From Linnemannia schmuckeri (lineage: Eukaryota; Mortierellomycota; Mortierellomycetes; Mortierellales; Mortierellaceae): a stretch of 64,000 nucleotides of DNA. The stretch spans positions 4,278,001 through 4,342,000 of the forward strand of contig JANATG010000002.1 of assembly GCA_029449235.1 (NCBI GenBank), given 5' to 3'. The notes under the pieces were generated by a model, which saw only the letters and a program-made list of their open reading frames with translations, did not search any database and was not told the origin of the DNA. The translations under genes and the position numbers were made by a program. This document shows, piece after piece, positions 48,601 through 62,000 of the stretch (the stretch's first letter is position 1; every line of letters begins with the position of its first letter).

Positions 48601-50736
48601 TGAAACTCGAAGATTGCAGTCCTTTTGGAAGCACTGCATCAAAAAGTCACGCACGATCTATTATGGATTGAGAAAATTTAAAAGTCGGTGTTACTGCAAT
48701 GAACAACTTTATGGTGTGCTCCCTCTCCCCCTTTTTACCATTCATGAACCCACATGGACCCTTTTTATATATCCCTTCGAAATGCAAACTACTCCCTCTT
48801 GTTCATTTTTCCTATTCTTACTGCTGAGACACCCTCGGGGATTGGCGGGTGATCGTCTTGCACGATGCGGTAAAGGGCTCCCATAGGAGGCAAATCATGG
48901 TAAGGTGGTTCGCCATCCAAGAGCTCTATCACGGTGCATCCAACACTCCTATAGCACATAAAGAAAGATGCAAATGCAAGATGGTTGGAATTGTCAGTGA
49001 GGAGAATTAAGTTTCACCATGTCAATAGCAGCAGCAACATTGTATTAACCATCATATATGAGAGGCACGACCAACGTTCTTGCTTCTCTTTTGTTAAGTT
49101 TGCCCTTGCATTTCGAGCACTCAAAAGCATGAGGACCCTGATTTTAACTGCAGGTTTGAAGGGGGAAAGAAAACTTCAGCACCCAAACAAAGACGGAAAA
49201 TCATGGGTGTGTGGTTTCGTACCATATATCTGAAGCAGTCGTGGCCCCTGAGAGCTCAATGATTTCGGGCGCCACTATTGAGATAGCACATGACAACAAG
49301 ACAGCAAAGAAGACCGTGCTTTTGATTAGTTACGCGCTACCTTTTTCCCAGTCTGGGCAGTGCAGTGAGAGCGGGGTCCTACAAATTAAATGAACAGCGC
49401 GGAAACACGTCAACAGATAAAGATATTTACTCCAATAGGGTGTTCCAGCTACGGACATGTCGCCAACATCGTTCGAAAGGGTCGCGACTCCAAAGTCGGC
49501 GAGTTTTACGACGCCCTCCTTGGTGGCTAGGATGTTGGCTCCCTTGATGTCCCGATGAATGACACCTTGATCGTGCAGGTAGATGAGTCCATCGAGGACC
49601 TGGGTGATGTATGTTGCTCCAAGGTGCTCCGGCAGCTTTCCAAAGTTTTTGCATAGACTGCGCAGAGATCCGTTTTCACAGAATCTACGAAAAAAGTGAT
49701 CGGAAGCAAAGCGGAATGAAGGGAGGAGGCGAGGTGAGTGAGTGAGAATGAGTGGTGGTGTTTCACACTCAGGGCTCCAATCCGTGTGTTTGGTATATGT
49801 TATAGTTTGGTGGCGAAACAAAATTTTGGGCAAAGGCGATTATCTCCAGTCTGGTTCCTGGATTGATCAATGACAAAGGCAAAGGAGAGGGAAGGGAGGA
49901 AGAACACATACTCGAGGATGATGTTGAGGAATTCTGTTGTTTTCTCAAAGCCGTAGTACTTGACAATGTTGGCGTGCTATTGAAGCCACGCCCAAAAGTA
50001 CGAATGGAAAAATAAAATAAAGGGTCAGTCAAATAAGGGAATATGCTGTCGAATATCATGCTCAGCATTTTGTTTTACTTGAACAACTAAAAAATTAAAA
50101 AAAGTGCAGCGCATTCTGATTCCCACTCACGTTCAGTTTCTTGAGCAAGTCAATCTCCATCTACAGCCCCATCAGGTAACAGGCAACAAGGGGAGCAAAA
50201 GGGAAAGAGAGACAAGGTGGTTGCCAGATAGGCATTGGCAAAACACAGCCATAGGTTAGAGCGAAAGGCAGACAGGATTTCATTTGTCACCATCAGAGGC
50301 GAAACAAAGAGTAGAACAACATCAATTGCGGGGCAGTCCCTTTTTTGTTGTTATTGCTCTTATCATTTCACGCACGCACACAAACATACACATGCACACA
50401 CACGCACCATGATATTATCCAGCTCGGCTGAGGGAATGTCCGAGAGATTGATTTGCTTGACTGCAACAGTGGTCCCTGTGTCATGCAGTCCACGCCATAC
50501 AGATCCAAAGGCACCCTTGCCTATGCAGTTTCCGAGCATCTAGATCACGCATTTTGAAAGTGCGACAAAGTATGAGAGGGAGGAGAAAGTGAGCAAGTAC
50601 CATGGGGTCAGGGCTCTTTTCTAAGGTTTCGTTGTTGACTGAGCTAGTGCTTCAAGTACGATTTTGAGCCGTGTAAAAAAGTGTGAAAGGGAAGGTACTG
50701 TACAATATTGCCCACTCGTGTAGATGTAGACGACAT
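42415..50736 (-). CDS. Cdc7/SepH/MAP3K-epsilon-type kinase of septation signalling
   Basis: Ste11/Cdc7-group kinase related to fission yeast Cdc7, Aspergillus SepH and plant MAP3K-epsilon, which act in the septation initiation network. Nineteen exons: 50736..50699, 50643..50601, 50539..50408, 50160..50131, 49976..49912, 49684..49431, 49274..49223, 48948..48822, 48657..48411, 48217..47700, 47607..47382, 47290..47223, 47128..47059, 46966..46836, 46740..46606, 46504..46027, 45942..45776, 45687..45395, 45292..42415; 1983 residues. Kinase domain about 28-275: GKGAFGSVWRG, VAVKQINL, HRDIKGANI, DFGVAT, GTPYWMAPEI, LSKHPWIQ. A disordered acidic linker (330-620) precedes an armadillo-like helical region (about 620-1150; LAAALFIQQICHTNSLTLQ). 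The last ~830 residues are acidic and Ser-rich, with poly-Asp, poly-Glu and a Gln10 tract. Exons 1 and 2 are the least certain: an alternative frame through exon 1 is also possible. Confidence 0.9.
42592..42621 (-). repeat. CAG10 microsatellite in kinase tail
   Basis: Ten CTG units on the plus strand (CAG on the coding strand) encode a poly-Gln tract near the C-terminus of the Cdc7/SepH-type kinase. Confidence 0.9.
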
Positions 50737-53700
50737 CGTGCTCGATGGGTATATGGGGAAAGAGAGGAGAGGGTCGGAGGGTTGGTGGGAGCAGTTTGAT
50801 GCCGAGGTATGGAGGAGGGGGGTTGGTGGTGATGTTGGTGTGGGTGCGTGTGGGGTGAATAGGATCCTCTAATAGGGTATTCAAAAAGTAAGAGCCAGGC
50901 ACAGCGTAACTAAAAGTCACGTCTGGGAGAATGAGTTAGTGTGAAGGGGGGACTGAGGTCGACAATGGGGCACCCTACGGACGATGAAAAGAGGTAAGGT
51001 ATGAGAGCGTGGAACGAATGTACAATAGGAGGTAGTGAGCGAGTTGAGTGAGTGAGTGAATACAAATGGCGAAGAAGAACAGAGTGGAAAAATTACAATG
51101 AAAAGGAGAGAATGCGATTAAGAATGAAAGAGAGTGCAGTGGACAAGTGTAAGTAAAGTGAAGGCGAGAATTATGTACGAGGTGCGAAAAGAGAAGGGTG
51201 TGAATACAGCAGATAACAGAGGGAAGAAAATGAAAGCAAGAGTATGTGCAAGGAAGACAAAAAGAAAAAAAAAGAGCAAGAAAAGATTATAACGTTGAGT
51301 GTGCAGACAAAGGACGAAACGAAGGAAGGAAGTAGGGAGAAAGTCAAGAAGGGAAAGGAAGAAAAAGGAAAAAGGAAAAAGGAAAAAGGAAAAAGGGGGA
51401 GAAGCGAAAGGTAGACGAAGAAGAAGAAAAGGGAAAGGGATGCTCCACCTGCTGGCGTGTGTATGTATGCATGAGGGTGGTGGATGTGTGTGGATGTACG
51501 TGGACTGAGCGATACAAACTACTGCATCGAGCAGCGTGTGCGTGGTAATTGAAGGACAGACACGGGCGAAGGATAAGACAGCGAGGAACGGAAAGGGGCA
51601 CCACACACATATGCTGTCCAGTTCTCTCTCCCTCTTGCCAATTCAATCGCTACTATACACTGGCCAGTGGGTATGAAAAAAAGCGAGGGAGATTGAGCAA
51701 CCACCACCATTTATCTACTCTATGCATTCTTGAGAGGGAAGAAGGGCTACCTACCAGCAATAACAACTGAGGCCAGAGACATGGCACAATGCACTCACAA
51801 CTCCCACTGGCACGGAAAGTTGACTCTGATACTATTCTGTCAATGCATACATGGTGGACACTCACTTACTCACATACTCACTCACTCATGTCAATCAACA
51901 ACACAGATACAGTATACAATACAATTATCGATGGCGTTGGCATAACAGAACCTTGGCCTTTGTCTTGGCACACTGGCTCGTTCTCTCTCACTTTGACTCT
52001 TCTTCTGTTAGGGCACATGGGATGATGTGTGTATAGCTGTTTCTCTTTCGTTTGATTTTTCAGGGGCAAAAGAAACCTTTTTTTTGTTGTTATCGGTGTT
52101 GCCTTGTTAGTTTACTTGCTTGTTCCTTGTTTGTTGCTTGCTTGCCTTCCTTTCACATTCATATCGATTCGATTGGACTGACATGCACAAACAAACAACA
52201 TCGTTAACATCAACAACATCAAAAACAACAACACAAACAACGAAAATAACAATAACATCAACAACAATAGACCCTTTCATGAAGAAGCAAGCGTGTGACG
52301 CGAGTCGCTAATATAACCAAAACCTCAACTAACAACAGCATCTTTTGAGATCCTCCTGCCAATATGTCACTCGTTTTTTGCGTTTTTGTTGTTGTTGTTG
52401 TAATTTGCCATCGGGTCTTTCATAAAATGTGCTATATTGTTGTTGTGTTGTTGCATGAGGCCTGATGTTTGTGAATGCCTGTGTTCTTTTGTATCACTCG
52501 ACGCTTCTACTTGCAACACTGCCCAAGAAAAGGATAATGAAAAGGGACAAAGAATTGTATATTACTACTATCTGTGGTTGCCCTTGAATGCTTCTGATGA
52601 GAAAAATAAAAGCCAAGTGAAGGGCAGGATCATGTTCCAATTTTCTATTCCTCCTCCTCTACAAAGTCGTGTACTGTACCCCCTTCGGAGGTGATCTAGT
52701 TGGTGCCCATCCATCTTCTTCTTTTGCGAGCTTATGCAATATTACGACTGCAATGCAGATTCAGAGAAGAGGAGGGAGAAAGTGCAGTGCGTCGTAGGGG
52801 AGGGAGGAGTAAGTATCAAGAGCTGGCATAATTAGAATGCATGCTCAATGTATCAAAAATGGAGGGAAGGCATGTTTGAGAGAGCACAGAATGGGCGGAC
52901 CTTTGTTTATCGGAAGAGTGGGAGCATGTCCACACCTGCGCCTCTTTTTTTGATGTCCTCAGTTTTGGAGGGAAAAGTGTAAAAAATAAAAAATGATCAC
53001 AAGGTGCCAAGTAGTCGTCGGAGTCATCCCCCTCTTTTCGCTCTCCCTCTCTGCTTTCATCGCCTATTCTCTCTTCCCTCCTCCTTTTTCCTTCCTTCCT
53101 TCCTCCTTCGCCCATTCAACTATATTCCACTCCACTAATAGATGAAGTGAAGAAATGAGTAAATGTACTCTATCTTCCTCAACGATCACTCACAACGGCT
53201 ATTCATGGTCGCACAAACAAGCCCTATACATCACCCTACTACTCCCGCCTCTTCCTCTTCGTCTTCCTTCTTGCTTATTTACTTTTGTAACCCTCTCTCT
53301 CACTCATTCCATCATCACTTCTCTCTTTCTCTTTCCCTCACTTTTTTTGCCTTTTGTTCTCAGTCATCCTTTTTCGAACCTTCTTTGTCAGCCCTCATTC
53401 ATTCCTGTCGTCGTTTCTTGAATTCCTTAAAGAATAGGGGCCGTAGTAAGAGGCGAATGAACAACTATTCAACAAACTGTATCTTTGATAACCACACCTT
53501 TCAGAAAAAAACTTAACCGCGGAGAAAAAGGTTGTCGCCTCATTTTTTTTTTTTTTTTTTTTTTTTTGGTCTGAACAAAAAGAGAGCAAATGTTGGGGCA
53601 AGCGCAAAATATAAAAAAATAAAAAAGAGCCGTGAGAAGTTATCAAGCAAGACTCATGCTGCATGGTCGAAAATGCTACTCGCAGTAAGGCATGAACACG

Positions 53701-54809
53701 TTCTTGTTGAAACTTTTCATCCCTTAGGCGTGGAAATCGGCCATTTGATTTTCAACAAAAACAGGGGTTATTAACATCTTTTGAGAGCTTTGGACTTGCG
53801 CATCATTGTCATTTGTTTTGCCAATACCAGAAAGCTGTCGGCGTAACAAAGCACCGTTTGACTATGAATGCAAGTTTAATGTTGCAGTTCTAGGAAGGGT
53901 CATGCTACATCAAGGCGAGGTGACGAGAGAGGGCGATGAATAAAACCAAAAATGATCGATTCAAAATTTGGATGCAAAATGTATGCGTGTACACAGACTT
54001 CAACGGAGAGCCAATCGGCAATCGAGGGAAAAGAGAGTCCGAGGGTATGAAAGAAAAGAAATGCGCATGAATTACTTTGCTTCTACACGTTTGTGCGTCT
54101 AGTGGTGGGGTGGAGGGTGTTTGCTGCTGCATTACTGTCCTTGTGCGACCTTGCCATTGTCGGATCTGTCTTTGTTACCAATGGCGTGTCCAGCCAGGGC
54201 TCTGTGCTTTTCGCTCCCTTTTTTGTGCTGCCTATTATCACTTCTCCCAGTGCCATGATCTACAAGTAGTTCTCTCGTTCGTCGATCCAGGTACACAGCT
54301 TTCGTCTGTTGGACACAACATCAAATGTTAGCGATTTATCAACCTCCGCACATTTCGTCTCGGAGTCGTTGTTTGGTGGCGCTCAGGGGCAGAGCCTTAT
54401 TATTAAGGGTATTGGAGAATACCCAGTCACATATTTTTATTTCTTGTCAATTGGAGGCATTTTTTTTTTTTTTTTGGTGAAAGAGAGCGGCAAAATAGTA
54501 TTTGACGGGGCTGCTCCTGCGTTCTTTTGTTTTTTCTCCACCATCCACCCTTGCCTCTCCTTCGCTGGCATTTCTTCTTTGATGCTCAAGTGCTTACCTC
54601 TTTTTCTTCTCTCTTTCCCTTCCTCATCATCGCCTCCTCACCACTCTCTCTTTGTATACTACTACTCGGCCAGCATTCACCTTCTTACTCCCTTCAGCAC
54701 ACCCCCCCTCTCCCTCTCCCTCACATTCCATTCCCCTCTTTCCTGTACTTTTTGAATCCCTTTTTTTTACTCCTCAACTTTGTTATTCCCTTTTCTCTAA
54801 CCGTCGACA
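50737..54809. other. 4.1 kb divergent spacer without a recognised gene
   Basis: Separates the kinase gene (minus) from the deubiquitinase gene (plus). Near the kinase start (50740-51560) the plus strand is purine-rich with GGAAAAA tandem units at about 51356-51390, meaning a polypyrimidine leader on the kinase sense strand. The middle has CAA/ACA-rich sequence (52190-52280). A T25 run is at 53543. From 54520 to 54800 the plus strand is pyrimidine-rich, the likely 5' leader of the USP gene. Several 80-160 codon frames exist, but they are repeat translations with no domain. Confidence 0.5.
53543..53567 (+). repeat. T25 homopolymer
   Basis: Uninterrupted T run about 1.2 kb upstream of the USP gene, on the same strand sense as the other T runs in the window. 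Confidence 0.95.
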
Positions 54810-57800
54810 ATGGTTTCCGTTACCGTCGACTCACAGCTCTTGAAAAAGAGCAACTCTGCATTCCACGCCCGCAGAATTCAATTCAAAGAATCCACCCGTC
54901 TCGACCTTAAGCAAGAGCGACTTAAGAAGAAGTACAGGCCCGTCAACGCACCTTTAGCCACTGACGGACCAGTCAAATTCGCCCCTTCTGCTGCTTTGGT
55001 TCCTTACTCTGGAAACAATTCTTCTTCGACTTCAAAGGCCACCGAGGATCGCAATGGATTCCGCTTGCCTGCAACGATCCTTTTCAGTAAGGAGAAGGTC
55101 CAGCTGGCCTGGCCACAGCCTCGCCCCATCGGCCCCGGACTCAATAACCTCGGCAACACTTGCTTTTTGAACTCTGTCCTCCAGTGCCTCACCTACACCG
55201 CACCCCTCGCTAACTACCTTCTCTCCGGCCATCACAGCAACTCTTGTAAGTTATTTTTTTTGTTGTTGTTTTATGTTGCTTTAATTAATTCTGGGTTAAT
55301 TTATCCCTGTCAAATCTCTTGTCAGAACATAACCTTGCATTTTTCATGAAAACGATAGGCAAAACAACAAATTTCTGTATGATGTGTCTACTCGAGACCC
55401 ACGTCGGTCGCTGCTTTACACGCAAAATGAACGAAGCTATCTCTCCAAAAGCCATTGTTGGACGCCTTAGGAGTAAGTGCGAATCAATATGCTTTTGTTT
55501 AGAGTGAACAGGAGATTAAAGACAAGAGGTGTACTCAATATACTCATCTTATATTGCGCTACTGCGTTTTCTCTCTTGTCTAGATATTGCAAAGCAGTTT
55601 AGGATCGGCCGTCAAGAGGACTCCCACGAGTTTGCGAGATACTTGGTGGATGCCTTGCAAAGGAGCTGCCTTATTGGATATGACAGGTATGATCTAATTG
55701 CCGAATATATTACGCTTGTATCTTTGCTCTCACTCCCTCTTTTAGCATGGCCTTGCTTACTTACATCCGAGTTCTTCTCTTTGATGAACTCTAGTAAATT
55801 GGATGACCGGATCAAGGAGACAACTGTGGTTCACCAGATCTTTGGAGGATACTTTCAGAGTCAGGTCAAGTGTATGCGATGTGGCCACGAATCTAATACC
55901 TTTGAGACATATCTAGACGTCAGCTTGGACATCAAGAGTGCGGACAGCGTGCAGAAGGCATTCCGTGATTATACCACTCCAGAAATTCTCAGTAAGGGCA
56001 ACCAGTACAAGTGCGAGAAGTAAGTTAGGAACTCTTGATTTGGACTTGAGAGCGGGAATTATTATGAATGCAACGACAAGATGACAAGTTTTGACCACAT
56101 GGTACTTGGATTATGTATGGCTTAGGTGCAAGATCCTTGTCGATGCCAAGAAGCAGATGACCATCTACGATGCCCCCAACGTTCTCAGTATCCACCTCAA
56201 GAGATTCACCTTTACCGGCCAAAAGATCAATAGACATGTCCGATTCGAGCCGACTCTGTCGCTCAACCAATTCATGAGTAAGAACAAGAACCATGGAGAT
56301 CTTAGCTACAGTCTCTACGCCGTCCTTGTCCACGCCGGAGGATCGTGCCACAGCGGACACTATTACTGTTATGTCAAGAGTTCCAACGGACTCTGGTACT
56401 CAATGAATGACTCTCACGTAAGTTTTTTTTGGGGGCTTAATACACACGTTTTTCTGCCGACAAGGAATTGAGTGTACCAAATTCATTAACGACGTTATTG
56501 TTTTTTCGACTATAGGTGGGCGTTGTCAGTCTGAACACGGTCCTTAGCCAAAATGCATACATGCTCTTCTATACCTTGGACAAGAAGGGATCGATGAAGT
56601 CGCCATCAGTCTACGGCGGCAACGAAGCCAAGGTCAACGGCATGGCAAACGGAGTCAAGGTGAATAGCATGGTGAACGGAGCCAAGGTAGTGCCCACTCA
56701 GGTCAAGCGACCAAGATTGGATGATGATGAGGTTGGCGCCAAAGTGGATCGTTCGGCCATGATTCATAAGCGTCCCAAGGTCGATACCAACGGGGTTAAG
56801 ATCAATGGCACAGCAAACGGAATCAAGGTCATACCCAACCTCATCAAGCGGTCGTTGCTGGATGGAGGTGACGAGGTTGACGTCAAGAAGCGCTTTAAGA
56901 TGGATGAGTCCGCCGCTCCTGTCAACATGCAGGAGTTGTCCAAGGAGGAGAGAATCCGGTTGAAAAAAGAGAGGAAGAGAGCCAAGAAGTTGGCGAAGAT
57001 GAATGGATCAAATTCTACCGCCTCTTTGAACGACTACGAGCTTGCCACGTCACCAGCATCCTCTTCCACAACCCTTGTGCCAACAAAGGCCATCTTTGGT
57101 GTGCCTGTGCCTAACGGTGGTTCGGTTGCCTCCAAGAACAAGAGTCCCCTGGCCGATCTGGACCTCATTTCCGTTCCCAAGTCTGTTGTCGTCAAGCCCA
57201 CATCGATCACGATCCCCACCGCGAGACACAATGACTGGAAGGTAACTGAGGGTGCAATGAAATCCCCTTCTGCTGACGACCGTCAGCTCATGTTGGTCGA
57301 ACACAAGCCGAAGAAGGAGTACAAGGATCGGGAAGATGAGCAGGATGCCAAGTCCACCAAGGAGGATGCTGAGCAGGACGGATGGACTGTCAAACCCAGA
57401 CCGGCCACTCAGGCCATCGTTGTGACGCACAACGAGGCATCGACCTCCAAGCGTGAGAAGCTGCAGGCATTGATTGCGCGGGAGTCCGAGTTCAAGAGCG
57501 CCGAGGTCAAGGAGGCCATTTTGGGAGAGCAGAAGCACATGCTGGGCAGCAAGGTTTCGACATGGGAAGAGCCAAGCTATGCGTTGACCAAGGCACGTGA
57601 AGATGTTTTGAGGACTTTGAAGCCTAAGCATCACCGTCCTGATGCCTACGATGTCGAATACGATCGTGGCAAGGTCAAGAAGGTCAAGGCCAAGAATTTC
57701 ATGGATGGTCCAGCAGTTGGAGCCAAGGTTGGCAACAAGTTCCAGAAGGAACAGGATGTCCGTAACCTTGTGAAGGTACTTGTCTTTGATTTTTGTTTTT

Positions 57801-57940
57801 TGAAACTTGAGCATGCGTTTGATGTTGTTTTTAGTGGCTCGTATGTACTAACACTATTTCTTTCTCGCTTCGTGTACTTTTAGCCCAAGTTCCACAAGAA
57901 CAAGAAGAATGGCGGCAAGAAGATCCCTAACGAGTTATAA
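54810..57940 (+). CDS. USP36/Dot4-like ubiquitin carboxyl-terminal hydrolase
   Basis: Cysteine protease removing ubiquitin from substrates. Relatives act in the nucleolus on ribosome-biogenesis factors or histone H2B. Exons are 54810..55245, 55359..55472, 55584..55686, 55795..56019, 56126..56417, 56516..57775 and 57884..57940, giving 828 residues. The catalytic Cys box is GPGLNNLGNTCFLNSVLQCL (Cys about residue 118), followed by the finger-region cysteines FCMMCLLETH, QFRIGRQEDSHEFARYLVDA, the CMRCGHES metal pair, and the His box GGSCHSGHYYCYV with NGLWYSMNDSHV (His about 370). All USP elements are present in order. Residues 400-828 are Lys-rich and disordered with repeated VNG/ANGVKV-like units (e.g. 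NGVKINGTANGIKVIPN) and end in a basic tail KFHKNKKNGGKKIP, consistent with nucleolar targeting (inference). Start ATG 54810 is in good context (GACAATGG) after a pyrimidine leader. Confidence 0.93.
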
Positions 57941-59073
57941 TCGGATTACTTTGCCATTTTGTCTTTAAATCATTTACCTCAATTTTTTTGCTTTTCACAT
58001 CGATATATTTTTTCCTTACCTCTCACACATCAAAATGATTTTAATTCCATTTTTTTTTCAATCATTATTTCCTTGTAATCTTAGTTTCGCATTTTCTATT
58101 TCATTCTGCACCATCATTGCTATCCTTCATGTTGTCTTTAGTATTTTAAACAACCAGTTGTTTGTTTTATTTTACCTTCGTAATTCAGTAAAAAATATAC
58201 AACCATTTCATCTTCTCATGTGCCTTGCTCCTTGGAAATGATTGAGGCACAGGCCTTTGTTTTGATCGATCGCAGTTCAATTCAGAGAGTGTGTACACGT
58301 GGTTAAATAAGGTTTCTCATCAGGGCATCCATCTATCATATATTCGATGGATACTACCCCTGACTTGTTGGCCAAGCTCATCGTCTCTTGTGGAAAGGCT
58401 ATACACTGCGGACCATTGTTATGAGCTGGCTTGCGAATACGCTTCTTCCCAGTGATGCTAGTAGTAGGTCATTTGATTCTTTGTTTGCTGGCTGACTTTT
58501 TTATATTTAATGACGGCAACAAAAGTATCTAGATAAATAAAAGATGAGAGTATGATGAGATCAATTGTGCTTGGACCTGAGCGAGTAAACAACAACAACA
58601 TATGAAGGTTTCCTCATCTCTGCCACCAAGCGTGTAGGCATCTCATCTGGTTCCTGTGTTTTTTACTGGAAGAAATTGGCGGGAAGAAGCATCCGCACTT
58701 TTTGATTTTTTTTTTTCACAACAACAAAGTGAACACTTGATGATGCATATAGAAAAGAAAAGTGCAAGTGATAAAAGGGATATCCTGCAGATGAATAGAT
58801 GAATGCCAGGTCTAGTGAGTAGATCTTGTTGTATGAACAAAAATATTAGGAACAAAGGCGCCACTCCGTCTAAATCCAACTAGCACCCAAGGTAAACCCC
58901 ACAAAGATGCGCTAGTTGTCACGTGATTCTTCACACTTCGCAATTACTTTGTGTGAACTTTTGTTCTCCCCTGACCTTTTGACCTCCTTAGTGCTCTTTT
59001 GCTCACTCACTCACTCCTTCCCTCTGCTCCTTTTCCCCTCCCTTTTTCACTCCCCCACCACAGCTTTACATTG
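57941..59073. other. Spacer between USP and ABC transporter genes
   Basis: 1.1 kb. T-rich 3' region of the USP gene up to about 58200, then unremarkable sequence with a palindrome-like ATATATTCG area near 58340, and a pyrimidine-rich stretch just before the ABC transporter start. No gene supported. Confidence 0.5.
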
Positions 59074-62000
59074 ATGTATCGTTTGCTCCCGACTGAGGAG
59101 GACGCCAGGGAGGAGGACCGCACAGCATCCGGATCGAACTTTGACCCAGAATCATCAACACCCAGACGACCACTGCAGTCCATGGCTCAAAAGTTCAAGT
59201 CCATTGCTCCTTCATTCCTCTACCTGGGTGGGGGTGGTAGCAACTCCTCTTCTTCCGCTCCTTCCACTTCGTCATGGCGACCATGGTCAACACCTTCAGG
59301 AGCAAAAAACAACAGTTCAAGAAGCCGGCGGCGCACCAACAGTAACACCAGTGGCCGCACCAACAGAACCCAACAGCAACAGCACCATAACCACGGTAGA
59401 TTCGGATACCAACCGCCAGTAAAGAAAAAAGTCGAATACAAGTTGGATCGTCTGTTTCTAAAGAGGATTTCTCGGCTGTTTGAAATCCTATTCTCGAAGC
59501 AGTCCAAGGTGCCTTGGTTGTACATTGGCATGACGCTGTTCTGTTGTCTGAATGAGGGGATTTTTTACTTTGTTGGGACGATCCCTTCGAGGTACTATAA
59601 GGTCTTGGGAGACAAGGATTCAGCGGCCTTTTTCCGTTTGCTGGTTGTTTCTCTCTTGACTGTATTCCTTGCTGGATTTGTAAGTTGTTCATGTTTTTGC
59701 TTCAATTGAGTTCCATATTCACCGTTCTTCTTGTTCAATTGAGTTGTCGTTAACAACTCGTCTTTTCTGTATTTAATGACTGATAGGGAAAGAGTGTGAT
59801 TTTTTTGATGGGGAGTTTGTTGTCGCTGGAGGCAAGACGGTCATTGACGCTTTACTTTCACCGGATTTACATTCAACCAAAGCTCTTTTACCGGATCCTC
59901 ACCATGCACGACGAAGAGATCGACAACCCGTAAGTTTTCTAGACCCTAGCACCTTATCTGAGTCGGAGCTATGCACCGCCAAGGCAGAAGATTGATTGTC
60001 TACATTGCGCATTGACACTCAGCCGTACCTACACCTCTATACCTACTTAGCGATCAGCGAATCACTCAGGATATCGACAAGTTGGCAGAGGCGATGCGAA
60101 AGATGGTCGAGGATCTGATTATCAGCCCGCTCTCGATTGCATTTTACACCTGGCAGTGCTGGCAGATGGCGGGCTACATTGGACCGTTGTGTATCTATGG
60201 CTATTTTATCTTCAGCGCCGTTACTAGTCGGCTGCTGATCAACCCGATTGTAGATGCAATCTTTTTCAAGGAGTCGGCTGAAGGATACTTCCGGTTCTTG
60301 CATGTTCGATTCCGTCAGTTTACTGAATCGATTACTTTCAGTCGTGGAGAGAGCGAGGCCAAGACGGCGGCGGATGATTCTCTGGAGAATTTGTTGTGCT
60401 CCCAGCTTATTGTTATCTACAAGGAACTCCCACTCAAATGTAAGTCCAGAGCACAGCGGTTTCTTCTATGTTTTTCTTCTCAGGATGGCAAGTGTTGATC
60501 GTATGTCATTTTTATAAATAGTCTTGCAGCAGAGTGTGTCGTACTTTGGATCAATATTGAGCTATGTGATCATTGCGATTCCCATCTTTCTCGGCCACTA
60601 CGATGGCTTGCCCGCCTCCGATCTTTCAGCCATCATCAGCAAGGTATTTTTTTCACAGAGTAATTCTATCCGTATTTTACACACAGGCTGCTTGACCAAG
60701 AAGTGCACCTCCTAATTTTTTTTTTTTCTCAATTTTCATTTTTAGACTTCTTTCGTGTCGATGTATCTGACATATCAGTTCTCCCAAATCATCAAATGCG
60801 GCACAGAGTTTTCGGATTTGGCAGGATACACATCTCGCTTGGGTCAACTCATGGAGGCGCTGGATATGCTTAACACCGAGATGGAGAACATCGCAATTGA
60901 TTACCCTCATGAGGAGTCCTTGTCGATGGACTCTTCGATCCGGTTCGAGAACGTTACTTTCAGCACCCCCGCAGGAGAAGTTATCATTTCTGGTAAGCTA
61001 TTGAGCTAAGTGCATGCTGAATCTTGAGGGTTTCGGTTTTTTGGAATGCAAACTCACTTTTTGTTTCTGTTATTGTAGGATTTACGCATCGTTTTGAGGC
61101 TGGAGTCAACACTGTCATTGTTGGACCAAACGGTAACTACAACTCTTTTGCTGGATGAATTGAGATGACCTTAACCGTTGAAACTCATAAAGAAAAAAAA
61201 TCATGTTAATCTGATCGCTTATAGGTTCTGGCAAGACTTCTATTCTGCGTGTCATGGGCGGCCTGTGGCCCGTCAGCAAAGGTAAGGTTCTCATCCAGGA
61301 TGCGAGCCGTGTTCAACTCTGTCCTTGAACGAGTATTAATACGGTACGCCTTTTTTGTATTTGCCCTCCGCTCAATTTCAGGACAAGTCATATTGCCGCA
61401 CCAGTATCGCAAGGATGTCATCTTCCTCCCCCAGACACCCTATATGACCTACGGCACCCTTCGGGAGCAATTGGTTTATCCTCACCGGGAGTTGGCCTCC
61501 TCTATAACGGACGCTGATATCTTACGGGTACTCAAGTTGGTCCGTCTAGAGCATCTGGTAGAGACGGTTGAGGATTTTGATCAGGTTTATACGTTGGACT
61601 GGAACAAGATGCTTTCTCCCGGCGAGCAGCAGAAGTTGGCATTTGCGCGGTTGTTTTATGTGAAGCCTATCTTTGCTGGTAAGTTTTTTTCGTAGGTCAC
61701 TCATTCAGGAAGATTAACGTGTTGCAACTCTGTCGATCGGCTAAGAGCTGACTATTCTCCTTTTAATCTTTTGACAAATAGTACTGGATGAGTCGACGTG
61801 CTCAATGGACATCACGTCCGAAAAAGAAATGTTCCGACAGTGTCGCCTACTTAATATCACCTGTATCACCGTCTGTCACCAAGCTAGTCTAGAAAAGTAC
61901 CATCAACAGAGGATTGCCCTGGATGGTCATGGTGGGTGGTCTTGCTCTGAAATCGCTTCGCCCAGGCCTCGGTCGCAGTCTTTTGGAGGCAGTGGTAGTG

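Noticed and set aside
51118..51606. 162-codon minus-strand frame resembling a multispanning membrane protein
   Set aside because: Apparent transmembrane segments come from the polypyrimidine leader of the kinase gene; no family resemblance.
54309..54910. Two plus-strand frames just before the USP gene
   Set aside because: They overlap the CT-rich leader and the USP first exon in other frames; USP start at 54810 explains the conserved sequence.
57050..57814. 254-codon minus-strand frame opposite the USP C-terminal region
   Set aside because: Antisense of a Lys/Val-rich exon with strong codon bias; no start context or domain.
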